From the NCBI GenBank assembly GCA_965153355.1, contig OZ231126.1:42904001-42968000 (forward strand): a stretch of DNA of 64,000 bases, given 5' to 3'. Of the stretch, positions 38,954 to 51,189 are shown in pieces (position 1 is the stretch's first letter; every line of letters begins with the position of its first letter). The notes below the pieces were generated by a model that saw only the letters and a program-made list of their open reading frames with translations, was not told the DNA's origin and did no database searches. The translations under genes were made by a program, and so were the position numbers. The stretch comes from Flaccisagitta enflata. Its lineage: Eukaryota; Chaetognatha; Sagittoidea; Aphragmophora.

Positions 38954-38992
38954 AAGAAAGAAAGGAAGAACGAAAGAAAGAAAGAAAGAAAG
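38876..38992. repeat. (GAAA)n microsatellite
   Basis: Regular gaaa units. Confidence 0.97.
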
Positions 38993-39155
38993 GTGCAAAG
39001 GAAGCCACAGACGTGCGAAATGAAGTGGCAAAAGAAAAATGTGAAGATCTGAGACTGAAAATCAGCTTTGATGACGAGAAATTAAGAACGGAAAAAAAGA
39101 GATGAATATTTCTTGGTTCAAAGAGGAGAGATTATTTTTTTTCCTTATCTGGTTA

Positions 39156-39998
39156 TCGGGAAAAAAGTCGAAGTCAGTCTTCGACTTTTTGACATATTCG
39201 AGAGAAACAGGGTTTTCATTTTCTTATGGGAAAGTTGGGGAACTCCTTAGGGCGATTGGTCCCTCGGACGAAATTGATAGGGTAAGTAAATTTAATAATT
39301 CTCTTTCATTTGGCGCCAAGCAGAATGCTCTACGGCAAATATTTTTTGCGCTATGAATTTTTAAAGATTTATTTATAAAAATTGCGGATTGAATTTTTTC
39401 CGATTTTTTATGATTTTGAGTAGGATCAAAAAAGGAGTGTATTTATGTTTGTTTGAGCATGCAAATACAAGAAAACATGCTCATGAGCATATCTGCTCAT
39501 CTGTGAGGGTGTTTTTGAGCATTTTAGCTCATTTAGCTCATATAGCTCAGTCTGTTTTTCTGGTTTATAATGCGATAATTGAATAAATTTTTTGATACAT
39601 GTTTGCACATGCAAATACAAGAAAGCATGTCAGTGAGCAGAGTTGCTCATCTGTGAAGGTGTTTTTGAATATTCTAGCTCATTAAGCTCATTTAGCTCAT
39701 TTAGCTTGCTTCTTTTTTTTATTTTAAAACAGATGAATAAATGCTATGATTTAAGGATGCAAATACAAAAAAGCATGTCAGTAAGCATAGCTGGTTGTCT
39801 AGTTGAGTGATTTTGAATATCTTAACTCATCTAGCTCATTTGGCTCAGTCCTATTTTTCTCTGATTTTCAGTGCAACCAATACATACAATTGCTCTTAAT
39901 TTGATCTAACAAATAAAAAAGTTGCAGTGACCGAAGACAATAGCTTGGTGAAAAGTGAACAACGCTTACGACTTTTTTCCTCACGGCGACAGCCGCCA
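39156..39998 (-). mobile_element. group G element, copy 2
   Basis: Left hairpin 39162-39190 (12-bp arms, arm aaaaagtcgaag, 5-bp loop). Right end 'tacgacttttttcctcacgg' and 'cgacagccgcc' (39967-39998). Internal 'catttggcgccaagcagaat' matches copy 1. It carries a 149-bp tandem array instead of the microsatellites seen in copy 1. Confidence 0.75.
39459..39885. repeat. 149-bp tandem repeat, about 2.9 units
   Basis: 'gcaaatacaa' recurs at 39461, 39611 and 39759, each followed by 'gcatg...gagca' and later by 'agctcatttagctcat'. Confidence 0.85.
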
Positions 39999-40079
39999 TT
40001 ACTGGTAAAGATCACAGGAAGTAAATGTGAGAAAAAGTAATCCGGGGTTACACTACCGTTGCGGACAGGAAGAGGGGGG

Positions 40080-40373
40080 GGGCAGGGACGGAAGTGCATG
40101 GGGGAAGTTTCTCCTCCCTCTTCCACTTCTTCTTCTTTTCCGTCCCCTCCCTCCGAGGACTAGTCCAAATCTCAAACTTAAGGCCACAAACCCAGTCTTG
40201 AGGCCCAAATTCCAGCCATGAGGCCTAATGGCCATGATTATCTATAAGCCTAACCATAGGCTATCGGTCTCGTCGAGGCCGCCGCCCCTCTAGCCTCTCA
40301 CCATCTCAACCCCACATACACATCGGGAATCGCCGACCATCTAATGCTTTGACGACTATTCCCTCGTGCTTTA
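40080..40373 (-). mobile_element. group 2 element, subfamily E, decayed
   Basis: On the minus strand: 'gaatagtcgtcaaagcatta', 'gatggtcggcgattcccgat', 'ggggcggcggcctcg' and then 'ggcctcatggctggaatttg' core units. Confidence 0.65.
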
Positions 40374-40556
40374 CGGACTCGCAGACGGACGGACGGATGG
40401 TGTGAGTCTCGAGTCAAAGCGGATTGAGGTAATCAATAGTGATTATTTTCTTGTTTGGTTTCATTCCATTTATATCCTATTATGACAGTGCATAAGCTTA
40501 TCTTGCACACGTTTAATGAAGGATCTCTAGGGACTCAATTTGTTGGTTGTTGGTTC

Positions 40557-40583
40557 TTCTGCCGGGCGATTCGCCCGGCAGAT
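40557..40583. repeat. perfect palindrome (11-bp arms)
   Basis: ctgccgggcga, one base, then its inverse. It may be the 3' hairpin of an unrecognised group 1-like element; 'gccgggcacttacg' 200 bp to the right repeats part of the arm. Confidence 0.7.
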
Positions 40584-40780
40584 TCATCTATGATGATATT
40601 TGTAATGTCATGATAATATTACGGGTTACTGAAAGAGTAACTCTTCGATTCCTGTCCATGGATCAAACCTGGTGGCTATTGGGCCAAAACATGGACTGTG
40701 TATTCATGTTTATTGTTCATTTGCGACCAAACAAACAGTATTCCTTCTAATCAGCAGCCGGGCACTTACGAAATTGAAAA

Positions 40781-40817
40781 ATTATTTCGACCTTTTTCCT
40801 CTTAATTGGCGACCCCA
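40781..40817 (-). mobile_element. group G end fragment
   Basis: 'ttcgacctttttcctctta' then 'attggcgacc' resembles the right ends at 27377 and 39967. The rest is missing or unrecognised. Confidence 0.4.
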
Positions 40818-40934
40818 CAAGTGTTTTAGAAAAGGAGTAATGAAGAAATGAATCAAAAAGCAATGAATATTGACCATTTCAAATTTGACAGTTTTCCGAA
40901 GTATCATATTTCGCCTAATAAGCGCCCCGGGTGC

Positions 40935-41147
40935 GTAGGAAATACACAAATACATGATAACCTAGGTTGCGTGCGTAAAGCAGGGGCAGTGATGAAATGG
41001 ACTAACCGAGCATTTGCTTTTAGGATGGGTAAGTGATTTAAGAACGACCTGTAAAACGCGAGGTGTGAGCAAGCGACAGGCAAATCGACTGACCAACCGG
41101 ACGACGGACAGACCTGGTGGATTACAGAGCCGCGTACACGCGACCAT
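40935..41147 (+). mobile_element. group 1 element, decayed subfamily A
   Basis: 'ggttgcgtgcgtaaagcagg' near 40965 and, at the 3' end, 'gactgaccaaccggacgacg', 'agagccgcgtacacgcga'. Both ends are degraded. Confidence 0.55.
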
Positions 41148-41162
41148 CAACTGTTGGAACTA

Positions 41163-41309
41163 GGATGTGGAAGCGGTCAATTTTTATGCCGCTTCCACCG
41201 CTTCCGCTTCCGCTTCCTCTTCCGCTTCCGCTTCCGCTTCCATTTTGTCGTTCAATTACTGGTAGCTATCCCATCCACCAACATGGAAGCGGTCAATCGC
41301 TTCCACATC
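41163..41309. repeat. (CGCTTC)n hexamer inside a short inverted repeat
   Basis: 'gatgtggaagcggtcaat' (41165-41182) and the inverted 'cgcttccacatc' (41298-41309) flank cttccgcttccgc units. Confidence 0.75.
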
Positions 41310-41526
41310 TCTTGGAAACCTTTGTAAATTTTCTTCTCTGGGTTAAAAACTTCCCTTCTTGCATTTTACGTGCATCTGTTGCTGGTTGCGCCGATGCCCG
41401 TCGGTGAGGTGCAAAGGATGGCAAAAAAGTGCTTAGGACAGGTGCAAATGTTTCTGTTAAGCGCTCGTCAGATGACGGTTAAGCCAGGAAAACTCGATAA
41501 AACGGAACAACACTACTGAGCCAATG

Positions 41527-41529
<3 letters not shown>

Positions 41530-41560
<31 letters not shown>
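41530..41560. repeat. (AG)n microsatellite, short
   Basis: About 15 ga units. Confidence 0.95.
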
Positions 41561-41561
<1 letters not shown>

Positions 41562-41744
41562 ATAAACAGTACGGTTCCTCGAACATGCTGTCTGCAGTAC
41601 TCTTTGACCAGGCCATGTTTGAATGAACAGTGCTCATTGAACACTCCCTACACTCGTATAATTTGTTTCCTTTCTTTTCTGTAAGAGACACCATATTTGT
41701 AACTCAGCCTGGGTGTTCTTAAACTTTTTGTCGTTTTGAGCAAA

Positions 41745-41831
41745 ACATAAAAAAGTGAAATGTGACGGATGAACCAACCGACCGATGGACGAACAATGCG
41801 GGATGTAGAGTCGCGTAGCACGCGACTAAAA
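41745..41831 (+). mobile_element. group 1 3' end (subfamily A)
   Basis: 'gaaccaaccgaccgatggac', 'gcgggatgtagagtcgcgta' and 'gcacgcgactaaaaa'. The 5' part is not recognised. Confidence 0.75.
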
Positions 41832-42447
41832 AGCCATAACAATAAACTTAAACACTTCAGAAACAACATGTGAACATAACTTCATATATTCAGTATTATT
41901 CATAACCACACTGTTTATTCCTGTAAAGCTTATTCCTTCTGGGGTTGTTGTTCTATTTCAGGTAGCTGCCGAGAAGAAAAAGATAAAACAGTCGACCCAG
42001 GTTCTAAAAAAGGGGAAAAGACGACGAGAAAACCGCGGCAAAGAAACAAACACACACATTTAGGACCTTTCAGGTTGGACACAAACAATCATTCTTCAAC
42101 AACTTCTCGCGCTGGAACTCTAATCATGACTAAGTCAACATTGACTGTTTTTTTTTCCTAATTTTTCTATTTCTTGGTGCAGAAGCTTTCTTTTGGTATC
42201 GACAGGCTGATCTGACCTTCGCGAATCTTAGGCTTGTCTATTCCATCATTCGTTTTCTTTATTCATTACATGTAGTCGTGCATTGTGTGAGGGCTGTGGA
42301 GAAATAATCAATTGAGTGAATATGATGAGAACCACAACTGATTTAGCATTTCTCCTTAGCGAAGCTTTGAAAGTAAAGATAATCGGCTATAACAGCACTT
42401 GAGAAAACCACATAATGATCTTTCTATTCATAAAAACCCAGAAATAA

Positions 42448-42450
<3 letters not shown>
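41832..42450. other. no gene seen
   Basis: Single-copy-looking AT-rich DNA. Confidence 0.4.
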
Positions 42451-42451
<1 letters not shown>

Positions 42452-42545
<94 letters not shown>

Positions 42546-42546
42546 C

Positions 42547-42591
<45 letters not shown>

Positions 42592-42720
42592 AAGACAGAC
42601 AGACAGACAGACATACAGACAGACAGACAGAGTCAGAGACAGAGACTGAGAGAAAGACAGACAGAAAAAGATAATGAGATAGAGACATAGATAGAGACAG
42701 AGAGAAAGACAGCTACAGAG
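42452..42720. repeat. (AG)n, (GAGACA)n, (ACAG)n
   Basis: ga units to 42526, gagaca units to 42553, acag units to 42630, then a degenerate tail. Confidence 0.97.
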
Positions 42721-43004
42721 CCGGAGATTTTATCATCATCATCATCTTCTGAAAATACCCCTTTCCCCGCTTTCCACTCCCGTGGCTGCGCAAAACTCGG
42801 GGAAAATATCATCATTACTTCATTACTTTGACCATCATGAGGAGGCTTTCACGACGCCATTGGCTCATAGTCGACTGAACATCTCGAGTATTAAGGATGC
42901 TAATTGACTCTGAATATCTTATATGTGGACAATTAGGCGTTCTTTTTACGTCTCTTTCCTTTCCGGAGATGGGGAAACGATGATACGACAGAAAAGGAAG
43001 TAGG

Positions 43005-43225
<221 letters not shown>

Positions 43226-43766
43226 AACAAGGTCAACAAACCTTAGTCGCGTGGTAATAAGGGTAATAAAGGTAATAAAGGTAACTAAGCTAATTAAGGA
43301 AATAAAGATAATGAAGATAACTGTAAGTGCCTATATCTTCCTATAATTACCCATAGTTACCAACAACTACCTGTAAATACCTATAATTACCTACAATTAC
43401 ATTAAATTACCAATAATTATCAATAATCACCTATTATCTATAATCTATTATCTATAATCACCTATAATTACCCATTATTTCCTATGTTTCCTAAAATCAC
43501 CTCAATTTATAGTCCCAGACAACTTTTCTGACTTACATGATACAAATTACTAAAAAACCCATATTAACCTATAATTACCTAAAATTACCTATACAATTAC
43601 CAAAAATTACCTATAATCACCAAAAATTACCTATAATAACCTTTAATAACCTTTGATAACTTTTAAAACGTCTATAAAGCGTATATTTCAAAAATGTGAC
43701 CAACCAATTGACAGACCGACCGACCGACATAGTGGCTTCTAGAGTCGCGTTCACGCGACTAAAAAA
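43226..43766 (+). mobile_element. group 1 element, subfamily A, inside a GAAA satellite
   Basis: 5' 'aacaaggtcaacaaacctta' and 'gtcgcgtgg', core of ggtaataaa and cctataattac type repeats, gaccgaccgacc tract, 3' 'ctagagtcgcgttcacgcga' and 'ctaaaaaa'. The same flanks occur joined without the element at 44150-44240, which fixes the insertion at about 43229-43760 with no visible target duplication. Confidence 0.9.
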
Positions 43767-43847
43767 GAAAGAAAGAAAGAAGAAAAAGAGAAAGAAAGAA
43801 AGAAAGAAAGAGTGAAAAAAAGAGTAATTCAAGAAAGAAAGAAAGAT

Positions 43848-43900
<53 letters not shown>

Positions 43901-43901
43901 A

Positions 43902-43974
<73 letters not shown>

Positions 43975-43975
43975 T

Positions 43976-44058
<83 letters not shown>

Positions 44059-44059
44059 T

Positions 44060-44110
<51 letters not shown>

Positions 44111-44280
44111 CAGAAAAAAAGAAAGTGAAAAAAAGAAGGAAAAGAAAGAAGGAAAGAGAGAAAAAACAAAAGAACGAAAGAAAGAAAGAAGAAAAAGAGA
44201 AAGAAAGAAAGAAAGAGTGAAAAAAAAAGAGTAATTCAAGAAAGATAGAAAGAAAGAAAGAAAGCAAGGAAGAAAGAAAA

Positions 44281-44344
<64 letters not shown>

Positions 44345-44372
44345 AAAAGAAATAAAGAAAGAAAGAAAAAAG
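43767..44372. repeat. (GAAA)n with two (ACAG)n islands; contains empty site
   Basis: acag islands at 43937-43976 and 44025-44060. The segment starting 43767 ('agaaaaagag' ... 'gagtaattcaag') recurs at 44180-44241, a tandem duplication of about 410 bp. Confidence 0.95.
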
Positions 44373-44846
44373 GAATTGAAACAAAAAGAAGTCCCCTTTC
44401 CACATTTCTATGGTTCTAGGTAATAGAATCGTTTATGGCATTAAATCGTTGTCTTTTGCAAGAAAATGAGTAAGGTTGAATTATTCTAAAATCTTCGACA
44501 TAGGTCCAGGGTCGGACGCTCATGTAGGGGGAAAAAACATAGGTGTCAGAGTACAGAATGGACTCAAAATGGCAGTTTTTAGATTTCCAGGAAAATGGCG
44601 CCAAATTGCTCTTACTTTAGCCTCATATTTGATTAAAAGAATTGGGGCAATTTAATGAGACCAAGACCTGAAATGAACACCTAATTGCTAGTAAAGCATA
44701 TAAAAGGTGCAGAAAATATTTTCTAGGAGTTTTTGTCAATGATAACAACAGATAAAAACTTCCATTTCTATTGTGCCAAGGCCCGTAAGCAATTCTATTA
44801 CCTAATCCTGATAATGAGTGTTAACTGATCAAGGAAAGAATGGAAA
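44373..44846. other. no gene seen
   Basis: Single-copy-looking sequence; 'aatggcgccaaa' at 44594 resembles the internal word of group G but no ends are seen. Confidence 0.4.
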
Positions 44847-44937
44847 AACAAGCCCGACCGGGCAGTAATGCGCCCAGGCTGTGTTACTGCGCAAAAATTC
44901 CTTATTGAGATGCATCACTTACGACGCATCTTCTAAT
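44847..44937 (+). mobile_element. group 1 element, subfamily D, internally deleted
   Basis: 'aacaagcccgaccgggcagt' and 'aatgcgcccaggctgtgt' run straight into the 3' hairpin 44908-44931 (arms agatgc and gcatct). The tetranucleotide tract is gone. Confidence 0.75.
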
Positions 44938-45477
44938 AGGACGCATCTAGTATGTAAGACGTAAGACGTAAGACGCAACTCAAAAGATCCAATGAAGAGG
45001 AAGATTTTGTCCTTGCATGTATGTTGAAGAAACAGGAAGCGGCAGCATAAAAAACAAAACAAAAAAAAGTCTATGAGGACAACATCGTGGACGACAGACT
45101 TACAGACGTCAAGGCCGATAAAAATTACAGCATCGCTGAGCATCGCTGAGCAAATCAGTCTTTTACAAGACTTACACAATTTCAAATTCACTATGCCAAC
45201 CTTAAGAAATTCAAAAAGATCAAAAGAAAAGCACATCTCTAAAGGACCAACAGACAAAGTGACTTGTATTTGTATAAACGCGTAACACAAGACTAAAAAC
45301 TTGATAAGAAAGAAGATGAAAAAGACGGCACTTTTTTTCTGCGTGGTTGATGAATTATGTGGTGCGTTAATGACAGCAGCGTCTTCTTTTTCTCTTAATA
45401 GGTTCATGAATTAAATACTTCCTCCCACTTCGCCATTTTTTTTCTTTTTCCCAAGCGCCAATACTTGGGATTGTGTT
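44938..45477. other. no gene supported
   Basis: Opposed frames exist at 44919-45407 (minus, 162 residues) and 45073-45285 (plus). Neither shows a recognisable domain. 'ggaccaacagacaaag' and 'aagactaaaaac' at 45243-45300 look like a decayed group 1 3' end. Confidence 0.4.
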
Positions 45478-45666
45478 TCAGTCGCGGACACACGACTCTA
45501 TAAGAGGCTTTGTCAGTCCATCTATCCCTTGGTCCATCTGTCCGTTGGTCCATCGGTCCATGATGCTTGAGTCGAAAATTGTGAAAATGCATATCTTAGA
45601 TGCAGTTGTGATTGTGAGTGAGGCCCACCCGCCCGCGACGATATTGTAACCCCGAATTACTTGTTC
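45478..45666 (-). mobile_element. group 1 element, subfamily B
   Basis: 3' end 'agtcgcggacacacgact' (45480-45497), 'ctataagaggctttgtc', ccatctgtccgttgg tract. The 5' end is weak (right side 'gcccgcgacgatattgta' then 'acttgtt'). Confidence 0.75.
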
Positions 45667-45789
45667 TCTCAAGTTACCTCTTTCTTCCAATGTTTTCCGA
45701 CGCACGCTCCATAGACATAGTTCCTTCGTCTTACTCACTCTCTGTCACTCTCTGTCTATCTGGCTGTTTGCACGTCTGTTAGTGTGTCC

Positions 45790-45906
<117 letters not shown>

Positions 45907-46077
45907 TCTCATTCTTCTGTTGTTTTCTTAGTCATCATTTGAGATTATGTGAGTGTCTTCCGTTTCTCTTGACGATATTGGCACCATCTGTAATGAGCAA
46001 ACAGAATCAAGAATCCTATTGTCTAGCTTAGAGAATAGTATTCCGTTGCTTTTTGAACACGATTTACCATATATGTA

Positions 46078-46678
46078 CAGTGAGGGTTCCTGGAATAACA
46101 GCCTAAACTGGAGGAAGGTAAATAAGTGTCTTAATTTTATTTGACAAACTTGATATTAGAAATATAAGTTGTTCAATTGTTGCTTGTATCCCTGAGTTTT
46201 TTGGTTGCTATGGAAACCAAAATTATCTTTTCGGACTCTCATAACTGCTAAAATCTCAATATTTTCACTAATGTAATTAGGGAACATTGTTCAAATTTAA
46301 ATATACAACAACAACCACAGTATGTTCTGTAAAAATATGGCTCATTTAACTGTTGCTAGGGAGCATCATTCAGTGGTTGCTATGTGTGATGCTCCCTAGC
46401 AACGGCCAAACGAGCAATAGTCTTACAGATCATACTGTGGGAAAGATGTAGCAAATGTAATTCTGAGCCATGTTCCTTGATTATATCAGACAAAATGTTA
46501 ATATCCTAGCAGTTATAAATTTTCAAAAAAATAATTTAGGTTTCCATAGCAACCGAAAAACTCGGGGACACAAGTATCAATTGAACAATTTAAATTTCAT
46601 ATATCATGTTTCTCAAATGAAATCAAGGCACTTAGATACCTTCCTCCAATTCAGGCTGTTATTCCATGAACCCCACTG
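46078..46678. mobile_element. 601-bp foldback MITE, TA-flanked, Tc1/mariner-like ends
   Basis: Almost the whole element is one inverted repeat: arms of about 300 bp meet near 46378, around 'cattcagtggttgctatgtg'. The ends read TA-CAGTGAGGGTTCCTGG and the inverse of TA-CAGTGGGGTTCATGG. Subterminal 'ggaataacagcct' and 'ttggttgctatggaaacc' are conserved in both arms. No coding capacity. TA flanks plus CAGT ends suggest Tc1/mariner (inference). Confidence 0.88.
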
Positions 46679-47103
46679 TAGTTGGTTCGTCTTACAGCAT
46701 TAAAAACCTGATACCCTTCATATCATTTTCCTAATACTCTTCATACCATTTTCCACCTTATGATCTTTAACCTGATCTCGCTAACTCTCGATTTTTACCT
46801 GAGACCCAGATTCTATCAGATGGCCTCAGTGTCTACAGAACTGACTATATACTGCTCTTAACTCTCTTCTTTCCCCTTGGCTTTTGCCGTTTACACTGTT
46901 GATTCATGTTCGTTGATCGTGTATCTCAGTGTATCCCAGTTCTCTCCTTACTATTTCTCTTCTCCCACAATATCGCCTCCCTTATATCCACTCCCATTGC
47001 CTCTTCATTTCCTTCTTCTTTTCTTCTCCCTCTTTTCCCCTTTCTGACTTTTCCCCCTCCCTTCTTTTTCATCCTCGGCTTTCGTTTACAAATTCTTATG
47101 TTT
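46679..47103. other. no gene seen
   Basis: Pyrimidine-rich single-copy-looking sequence. Confidence 0.4.
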
Positions 47104-47172
47104 TTTTTAGTCGCGGACTCGCGAATTGATAAGAGGCTTTGTCTGTCTGTCCGTCTGTCTGTCCGTCCGTCA
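47104..47172 (-). mobile_element. group 1 3' end, subfamily B
   Basis: 'tttagtcgcggactcgcga' then 'taagaggctttgtctgtctg' and a ccgtccgtc tract. The 5' part is not recognised. Confidence 0.65.
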
Positions 47173-47499
47173 GTTTGTCATCTCTTCCTTCCCACTCGCT
47201 GCATCATCTTCCCGTCTTTCCCCATTATTCCCCTTACCCTTCGCCTTCTATGTTGTTGATTCACGATCGTAGGTCGTTCTTTTTTTTGTCTCTCGTATCT
47301 CGTATCCAGGAAAACTAAGCGCGGGCAAAAGCCGGGCATCGGGGCGGTTTCATTGTCTTCCTATCGCGAGGTTTTTTCCTCGTCTCGCCTCTCAGCTACG
47401 GGAAGATAAAGTGGTACAACCTAGCACGTAACTTCTTATAAATGTGCATGAGAGAATTTATGATAATGACATAAGAGAATGTAGAGATAGAAAAGTTAG

Positions 47500-47817
47500 A
47501 ACAAGCCCGACCGGGCAAAGATGCGTCCGGACTGTGTCTCTGCGTGTATTGATCATGTGACATATACGGAGAGACAGATGGACGAACAGACGGGTGAAAT
47601 GATTGAGTAATAGAGGAGGCTCTCAAAACATGCTGGTTGATCATTTGTTTCAGTGTAGGATCTCACCGTGGCCAAAAACAGCCGAGAAACGCGGTTTTTG
47701 CACAGGCGTAACGGACCGACCGACGGACGGACGGACGGACGGACCGACCGACGGACCGACGGACCGACGGACGGACGGACAAACCCTCTTATAGAGATGC
47801 GAGGACGCATCTAAAAA
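47500..47817 (+). mobile_element. group 1 element, subfamily D (full copy)
   Basis: Same organisation and about 15 differences by eye (plus a 6-bp indel) from 1106-1448 over the left 225 bp. The tract is gaccgaccgacggacgg. The 3' hairpin 47795-47812 (agatgcgaggacgcatct) is followed by A's. Confidence 0.9.
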
Positions 47818-48222
<405 letters not shown>

Positions 48223-48337
48223 GCCTCCAGTTCAGGCCTCACCGGCATCTGATTTCCAACAACTGGCGATGCAAAAGGCAAATAGAGCGAGACTATTTTC
48301 ACCACAGGAACTATGTTCAGCTGAGACTTTAAGGTTT

Positions 48338-48367
48338 GGTTGTTGTTGTTGTTGTTGTTGTTGTTGC

Positions 48368-48443
<76 letters not shown>

Positions 48444-48445
48444 AA
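48338..48445. repeat. (GTT)n microsatellite
   Basis: About 35 gtt units, one gct interruption. Confidence 0.98.
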
Positions 48446-48519
48446 ATTTTTTGTTTGTTTTTTTTTTTTTTGCAAATGAAAAACATGTTCGCCAGGGGAA
48501 ATTTTATCTTAGCTTTTCT

Positions 48520-48830
48520 AGGCACCCGGCCAACGTGTGGAGGCCACTTTCCCCCTTTACTTTGCCCATGTTTTTACTTACATCCTACTTCAAGTGTGGA
48601 GGCCACTTCCCCCCCCCCTTGTTTTGCCCATGTTTATGCTTACAATTTAAAGAGTTGTTCAAACTCCTCTAAAAACGACCAATCTGAGGGGAACAACTCA
48701 ATTTGTTTGGGTCTTTGGAGTAGTAATCATTCAAAGGTGATCCTTTTTTGTCAGTGTCGCGGCCACTTTACGCCCTCAACCTCACCCATGAACCATGTTT
48801 TTGCTTTTACCCTACTTTCAAGCAGGGATA
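48520..48830. repeat. 66-70-bp minisatellite, left part
   Basis: Units contain 'gtgtggaggccacttt', 'tttgcccatgttttt' and 'cctacttcaag'. More diverged than the right part at 50120-50800. Confidence 0.8.
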
Positions 48831-49057
48831 AGGATGCGATCCGGGATGCGAACGCGAACGCACAGGATGCGCGAGATTTTGCAAAACGCGGATAAGGATG
48901 CGAACGCATCTGCTGGAATATAGGAGTGGATGCGAACGCGCATCCTCACAAAAGCGTTCACGTTCATGCCCTTTTTTCCTGGCCAGGTCCTGGACCTCTT
49001 ATTTCAAACGATATCCCTGCATGCTTTATTCTTCTGCTTTTGACATTTTTCTTCCTT

Positions 49058-49160
49058 TTTTAAAGTTGCAGACTCTTATACAATATACATGTATATATGT
49101 AGAGGCTTTGTTCATCCATTCCTTTGTTCGTTGGTTTAGGATATGTTGCAGTTGTGATCG
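49058..49160 (-). mobile_element. possible decayed group 1 3' end
   Basis: 'aaagttgcagactcttatac' and 'agaggctttgttcatccatt' weakly match subfamily B. Low support. Confidence 0.35.
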
Positions 49161-49179
49161 TGTGCGATTATTTTTGGGA

Positions 49180-49409
<230 letters not shown>

Positions 49410-49527
49410 TTTCTTTTCTTTTTTCTTTCTTTCCTCTTTTTCTCTTTACCTCTTTTTCTCTTTTTCTTTTTGTCTTCTTTCTTTCGTTCTTTCCCTTTTT
49501 CTTTCTTTCTTTCGTTCATTCGCTTTT

Positions 49528-49571
<44 letters not shown>

Positions 49572-49640
49572 TCCTTCTTTCTTTCTTTCTTTCTTTCTTT
49601 TTTTCTTTTTTTCTTTCTTACTTTCTTTCTCTTTTTCTTA

Positions 49641-49682
<42 letters not shown>

Positions 49683-49785
49683 CTTTTTCTTTCTTTCTTT
49701 CTTTCTTTTTTTCTTTCTTTCTTTCTTTCCCTTTTTCTTTCTTTCTTTCTTTCTCTTTTTCTTTCTTTCTTTTTCTATCTTTCTT

Positions 49786-49861
<76 letters not shown>

Positions 49862-49879
49862 TTTCTCTGTTTCTTTTTT

Positions 49880-49970
<91 letters not shown>

Positions 49971-50036
49971 CTCATTCTTTCTTTTCTCTTGCCTTCTTTC
50001 TTTCTTTCTTTTTTTCCTTGTTTCTTTCTTTCTAAA
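49410..50036. repeat. (TTTC)n microsatellite
   Basis: More than 500 bp of tttc units with scattered interruptions. This is the source of the longest open frame in the window (48898-50040), which is an artefact. Confidence 0.97.
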
Positions 50037-50119
50037 ATAGAAAGTGTAGGAAGCGATGGAAACGCGTAACGCGAACGCATTGGCAACCAAAAACGTTGGA
50101 TGCGGTGCGTAACGCGATG

Positions 50120-50800
50120 CGCGAGACGCTAGTGAATGCCACTTGACCCCCTCTACCTTACCCATGAACCATATTTTTGCTTTTACCCTTCTTTCAAGTT
50201 AGAATGCCACTTGACCCCCTCTACCTTACCCATGAACCATATTTTTGCTTTTACCCTTCTTTCAAGTTAGAATGCCACTTGACCCCCTCTACCTTACCCA
50301 TGAACCGCGTTTTTACTTTTACCCTACTTTCACGTTTGGATGCCACTTTCCCCCTCTACCTTACCCAGGTACCATGTTTTTGCTTTTACCCTACTTTCAA
50401 GTAAGGATGACACTTTCCCCCCTCTACCTTGTCCATGTTTTTGCTTTTACCCTACTTTCAAGTTAGGATGCCACTTGACCCCCTCTACCTTACCCATGAA
50501 CCATATTTTTGCTTTTACCCTTCTTTCAAGTTAGAATGCCACTTGACCCCCTCTACCTTACCCATGAACCGCGTTTTTACTTTTACCCTACTTTCACGTT
50601 TGGATGCCACTTTCCCCCTCTACCTTACCCAGGTACCATGTTTTTGCTTTTACCCTACTTTCAAGTAAGGATGACACTTTCCCCCCTCTACCTTGTCCAT
50701 GTTTTTGCTTTTACCCTACTTTCAAGTTAGGATGCCACTTGACCCCCTCTACCTTACCCACGAACCATGTTTTTGCTCGTTCCCTACTGTGAGTGTGAAG
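50120..50800. repeat. 66-bp minisatellite with 264-bp higher-order repeat
   Basis: Unit words: 'gccacttgaccccctctacc', 'ttacccatgaaccatatttt', 'gcttttacccttctttcaag'. The block 50177-50466 repeats at 50441-50730, offset 264 bp, giving identical translations. It is therefore a recent duplication of four monomers. Confidence 0.92.
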
Positions 50801-50929
50801 GCCACTTTTGCTCCGTCGTGATTTGGCCATTTGCATTCCCAAGGAAGAGTCTCTTTTCCTTCTTCGAGAAGAAACTATCGTCGATTTAACGGCATCAATC
50901 CTACCATCAACAAGCAACAGTCGAGAGTT

Positions 50930-51010
50930 AAAATGGTGTTTTTATGCATTTCAACCTGCAACTGTCAGGGGTTAAAATGGTGCTGTGTTTTTGCATTTCA
51001 ACTTGTAGCA
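50930..51010. repeat. roughly 60-bp direct repeat, two units
   Basis: 'gttaaaatggtg' ... 'gcatttcaac' occurs at 50927 and 50970. A third weaker match lies at 51130-51170. Confidence 0.6.
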
Positions 51011-51189
51011 GCAGTGTTTGCAATAGATTTTAACTAGCATATAACCGTAATGGTTGACCAATTCAACTTGAAAAAACGGGGCCACTTTTCTTTTTGATTT
51101 TCATGAATGGAACCAGCAACAGCGGTCAGTGGAAGTTGAAATGGTGAGCCTATTAATTTCAACACGTAGTTGTGGATGTAGCTAGTCAT

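Noticed and set aside
44919-45407. 162-codon minus-strand frame
   Set aside because: No recognisable domain, overlaps a decayed group 1 element, and an opposed frame exists on the plus strand.
50177-50730. Repeat-containing open frames with identical 73-residue blocks
   Set aside because: The identity comes from a 264-bp higher-order minisatellite repeat. Several frames are open at once and there is no start or splice context.
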